From contig NC_090780.1 in the NCBI RefSeq assembly GCF_040054535.1, forward strand, positions 17,393,501-17,457,500: DNA of 64,000 nt. The letters are read 5' to 3'. This document shows positions 61,204 to 64,000 of the stretch, piece after piece. The stretch is from Antennarius striatus. Taxonomy: Eukaryota; Chordata; Actinopteri; Lophiiformes; Antennariidae. The notes under the pieces were generated by a model. The model did no database searches and was not told the origin of the DNA. It worked only from the letters and a program-made list of their open reading frames with translations. Position 1 is the first letter of the stretch; every line of letters starts with the position of its first letter. The position numbers were made by a program, and so were the translations under genes.

Positions 61204-62614
61204 ATCTCTCACAGACACATACAAGTGCACATATTTTACAAAACTGTCACGACAGTTTGGGCTGGAATCCGCCTTCTGCGTAGATACCTACCAACTCAGC
61301 AGGATCCTGCAGATCCTGTAGATTCTACACCACCTCCCCCAGTGAGAAACCATCCTCCCCAGAGCAGTATTCTCATTCCTCATTTGGTAACTGGAGACAG
61401 GTCTCTGTGAGCAGGTTAAAGGTAAAAAGACTGTTTTGTGTCGTTCAGCAGGGTCTGTCCTGTTTTTCCACAGGTGTAACTCTTGAAAGCGTGTCAATGA
61501 CTAACTGCCCCAATGGGGATCATTATGTGTTCCAGCATCACATGCAGAGGATCGCTGCATAATATCTTTTAGTATTCTCAATTTTTATCAAAGTCGGCTT
61601 CCTCTTGCCTGGAGGTGAACCGACCAATGGGGTAATCAGGTCTGTTTGGACAACTGCAGACATTCTCCAGGAAAAGGCCTGAAATGGATGTGGGATTTGG
61701 CTCGTGGCCAGACGAGTGTTATTCCAAACCAGTAAATGCTAAATTTGTCACCAGAAATTCCAGTCTGCCCACACGTCATCTCATCCACTTTTTTTTTTTT
61801 GTTTCGTTTTGTCTGAAGGACAGACCAGCAGAGTCATGAACATGTGGTGGCTTTTACTTCTTTATTTTTGTGAATGCTTTGTTTTGACCACTGCACTAAC
61901 ACACACCCAAACCGCTCGACACACAAACCCAAGGGGATCACAGCCATGCTGCGGCAAACAGTAGCTGTCTGAAATGACATCTCCATAAACGACTGATTCT
62001 CAACTGCACTTCTAAGAATGCTGTCTGAGTTGATTTGTTTGATTTTCAAAAGAGTCATTGATACCCGTTTTGCATTTAGTGCAGACGTGCCTGATGTTTT
62101 TCTACACCCAGCTTTTGTTAATAATAGCTTTTGTTTCATGTAATTACAAATAATTTTTTGGGATAATTTATTTCTGAAAGTAATATAATTTATTTATAAT
62201 TATCCTCTTTTCATTCATTCACTTTTATTAGTGGAGTCTTCTCATTTTTTTTGTGTTATAAATCAGTCGCTCTACGTATGGCACAAAAACTGCTAAATAT
62301 TTTAACATCTTTTGAGGGGATATTTTTGTCCAACCAAACTACCAATCAAATATATTTAAATTTTAAAATGTTTGAAGCACAAACTATTCAACTTCAAGCT
62401 AAAAAAAAACCCTAAAAAATTATTGTGTCTTAGTCAATATTGATATGACATTTCAGCTATAGAAATAACTTTAATAGATTTCCACAACGGGCCGAACAAA
62501 ATATGAAGCTATCTATGTAACTGTTGTGTGTCTACGTCCACAGCTTGGTGGACGACCGCTGTGTCGTGCAGCCCGATGCCGGAGACCTCAACAATCCTCC
62601 GAAGAAGTTCAGAG
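60289..62614 (+). CDS. itpr1: Inositol 1,4,5-trisphosphate receptor type 1, first two coding exons
   Basis: ITPR1 is the IP3-gated Ca2+ release channel of the ER, about 2700 residues in full; only 54 residues are visible. Exon A, 60289-60380, starts [20 protein letters not shown] and ends in STLG. Exon B, 62544-62614, encodes [20 protein letters not shown] and KFR. They join within a Gly codon (GG + C). These residues match the N-terminal suppressor (beta-trefoil) domain. MSDKM and HIGDIC fit ITPR1, whereas ITPR2 begins MTEKM and has YIGDIV. The ATG at 60289 was chosen because it matches the vertebrate N-terminus. The next exon was not found before the window end, so the gene continues to the right. 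Adjacency to sumf1 agrees with ITPR1. Which teleost copy it is cannot be told. Confidence 0.95.
61101..61200. repeat. Compound (CA)n/(CGCA)n microsatellite
   Basis: A CA run with CGCA units at 61113-61144, followed by an uninterrupted CA tract to 61200, inside itpr1's first coding-side intron. Frames across it are artefacts. Confidence 0.98.
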
Positions 62615-64000
62615 GTAGGTGGCCCAGAACCCTGACATCATCCTGCTAACTGCTGGCTGTTTATACTGGGGGGCTTTGCTTGAGAGACGCCGCTGAATGT
62701 GTTTTGCTGTGTTTCGTTGGTGACAGCTGTAGTGTCTCTCCCCGCTGGACTTCAAACTGGGTTGCCTTCCACACACGTTTGTGTGTCCGTGCATGTGTTT
62801 GTAGCTGTGTGTGTAGCTGTGTGGGCTCACTCACACACCTCATCTGTTGAAGTAGAGGCGGCTGGACTGAATCAGCTCTGATGTCGATTCTGATGCGGAA
62901 AACAATTCGCTGGAAATGATGTTTTTCCAAACAAAAGGCCTTGAGATGGCTTTTTTTTTTTTTTTTGGGTGAAGCCCGCTAATATTAGCTTACATACAGG
63001 AAGTTGAACTCATGACCTTTGGTTCTCAGGCTTGTGAATTTGCATCTCTGGGGAGGAGTCTGCCTCTATGTTGTGTGGAAAACATGAATATATTTAAGGC
63101 TTGTGTGTGTATCTTTGAGGCTTGCGTATAACAACAAAAAAAAACATCCTGTCTTGGTCAATACTGGATAAATATAAGATTTTGAACATTGGTTAATGAA
63201 TTAGAAGTTACCTACCAAAGTAGCATTTACAATCAAAGTTTTTTTTTTCTTTTTACACTCCACTCTGTTACTTGATTTCAGAGAATGAGCACTCCACATT
63301 CACTGCTCACACTTGGTATTCAAATGAGGATATCTGTCGTTTCAAGAGTGTAAAGAAGATTGTGCTGTATTTTGGAAAGTAGAAAACTTTCATGTGAACA
63401 GTGAGACGGCTCATCTCTGGTCTTCGGTGTCCCAGGAGAAGGTTATCTCCTAGGAGACAGTCGTCGCCACCATGATGAACACAAACCGGGGGCTGATACC
63501 TTACTCCTCGCAGTGATATGAGAGAATTTGTGTTTCGTGTGTGTGTTGCAACAACTGTGAGGTTTATTCCAAAGATTTAAGAACGAGGGACAAATACATT
63601 CCTCAGCCTCCATCCACCCATTCTACTATGTTCATTGTGAAGTCCTGCTGTGCAGGAGCATCCCTGGTAGCTGAATTGGACTCTTTGTTACAATGTGTGT
63701 TTATACACTACAGGACAAGAGAGTTTAAATCTAATCTAATCGTTTGTACAACTATTTCTGGCAGTAAATGTGGTTGTAGTGACAGAGCTGCCTGTTGGCT
63801 CACTTCTACAGGAAGGCTTTCACTAATCACTTTGCCTCAGTTAATCTACATCCTCACACACTTAGGTTTCCCTTCGATTTACTTATAAAACTCATCACCA
63901 GGAGGACACAGCCCAGAAACAAGAGTTTAGCTCTACATGTGAACCCTTGCAGGACACTGGGGGGAAATATTGCACAATATTTCAGATGTGTGTTGGAATC
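62615..64000 (+). other. itpr1 intron, start only
   Basis: The donor GTAGGT follows exon B. The rest of the window shows no sequence resembling the next ITPR1 exon (expected to begin with the CLFKLCPMNR region). It contains TG-rich words near 62770-62830 and short T runs, with nothing else recognisable. Confidence 0.6.

Overview
The window is vertebrate nuclear DNA and most likely comes from a percomorph teleost fish. The genes have many short exons with GT/AG junctions, the introns are compact, (CA)n tracts are abundant, and the proteins are vertebrate orthologs with fish-like divergence. A degenerate copy of a repeat that I remember as common in percomorphs lies near 41.7 kb. No bacterial, viral, CRISPR or operon-like content was seen. 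All gene names rest on protein similarity recalled from family knowledge and on splice sites read by eye. No database search was run.

Layout. 1-7.9 kb (minus): the 5' portion of esyt1 (extended synaptotagmin 1, an ER-plasma membrane tether), 25 coding exons in the window, continuing off the left edge. 9.25-12.25 kb (minus): zc3h10, a three-CCCH-finger RNA-binding protein with two coding exons and a probable non-coding first exon. 12.8-14.1 kb (plus): a short ER-type DnaJ protein related to DNAJB9, transcribed divergently from zc3h10. A perfect (TAA)20(TTA)22 palindrome lies between the two. 14.5-20.3 kb (plus): a divergent SNX5/6/32-type PX-BAR sorting nexin, 14 coding exons, 369 residues.

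20.3-43.4 kb: about 23 kb with no supportable gene, holding microsatellites, a degenerate dispersed repeat and possible regulatory DNA. 43.4-53.4 kb (plus): lrrn1, with an inferred CpG-containing 5'UTR exon ending at 43722, an intron of about 6.75 kb and an intact single-exon CDS of 714 aa. 54.2-58.8 kb (minus): sumf1 (formylglycine-generating enzyme), complete in nine exons, 366 aa, with both active-site cysteines. One intron carries a hAT-like MITE with intact 8-bp target-site duplications. 58.8-64 kb (plus): the start of itpr1 (IP3 receptor type 1), divergent from sumf1; two coding exons are visible and the rest lies beyond the right edge.

The window joins two blocks known from human synteny: ESYT1-ZC3H10 (12q13) and LRRN1-SUMF1-ITPR1 (3p26). 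The DnaJ and sorting nexin genes and the gene-poor stretch lie between them. The genes share no pathway, although esyt1, the DnaJ protein, sumf1 and itpr1 all act in or on the ER. I found no clearly new biological system. The observations most worth checking are the extra C2 domain in ESYT1, the shortened PX insert of the sorting nexin, the truncated DNAJB9-like protein, the TAA/TTA palindrome, CTCF-like motifs (one an exact match inside a sumf1 coding exon), and the MITE.
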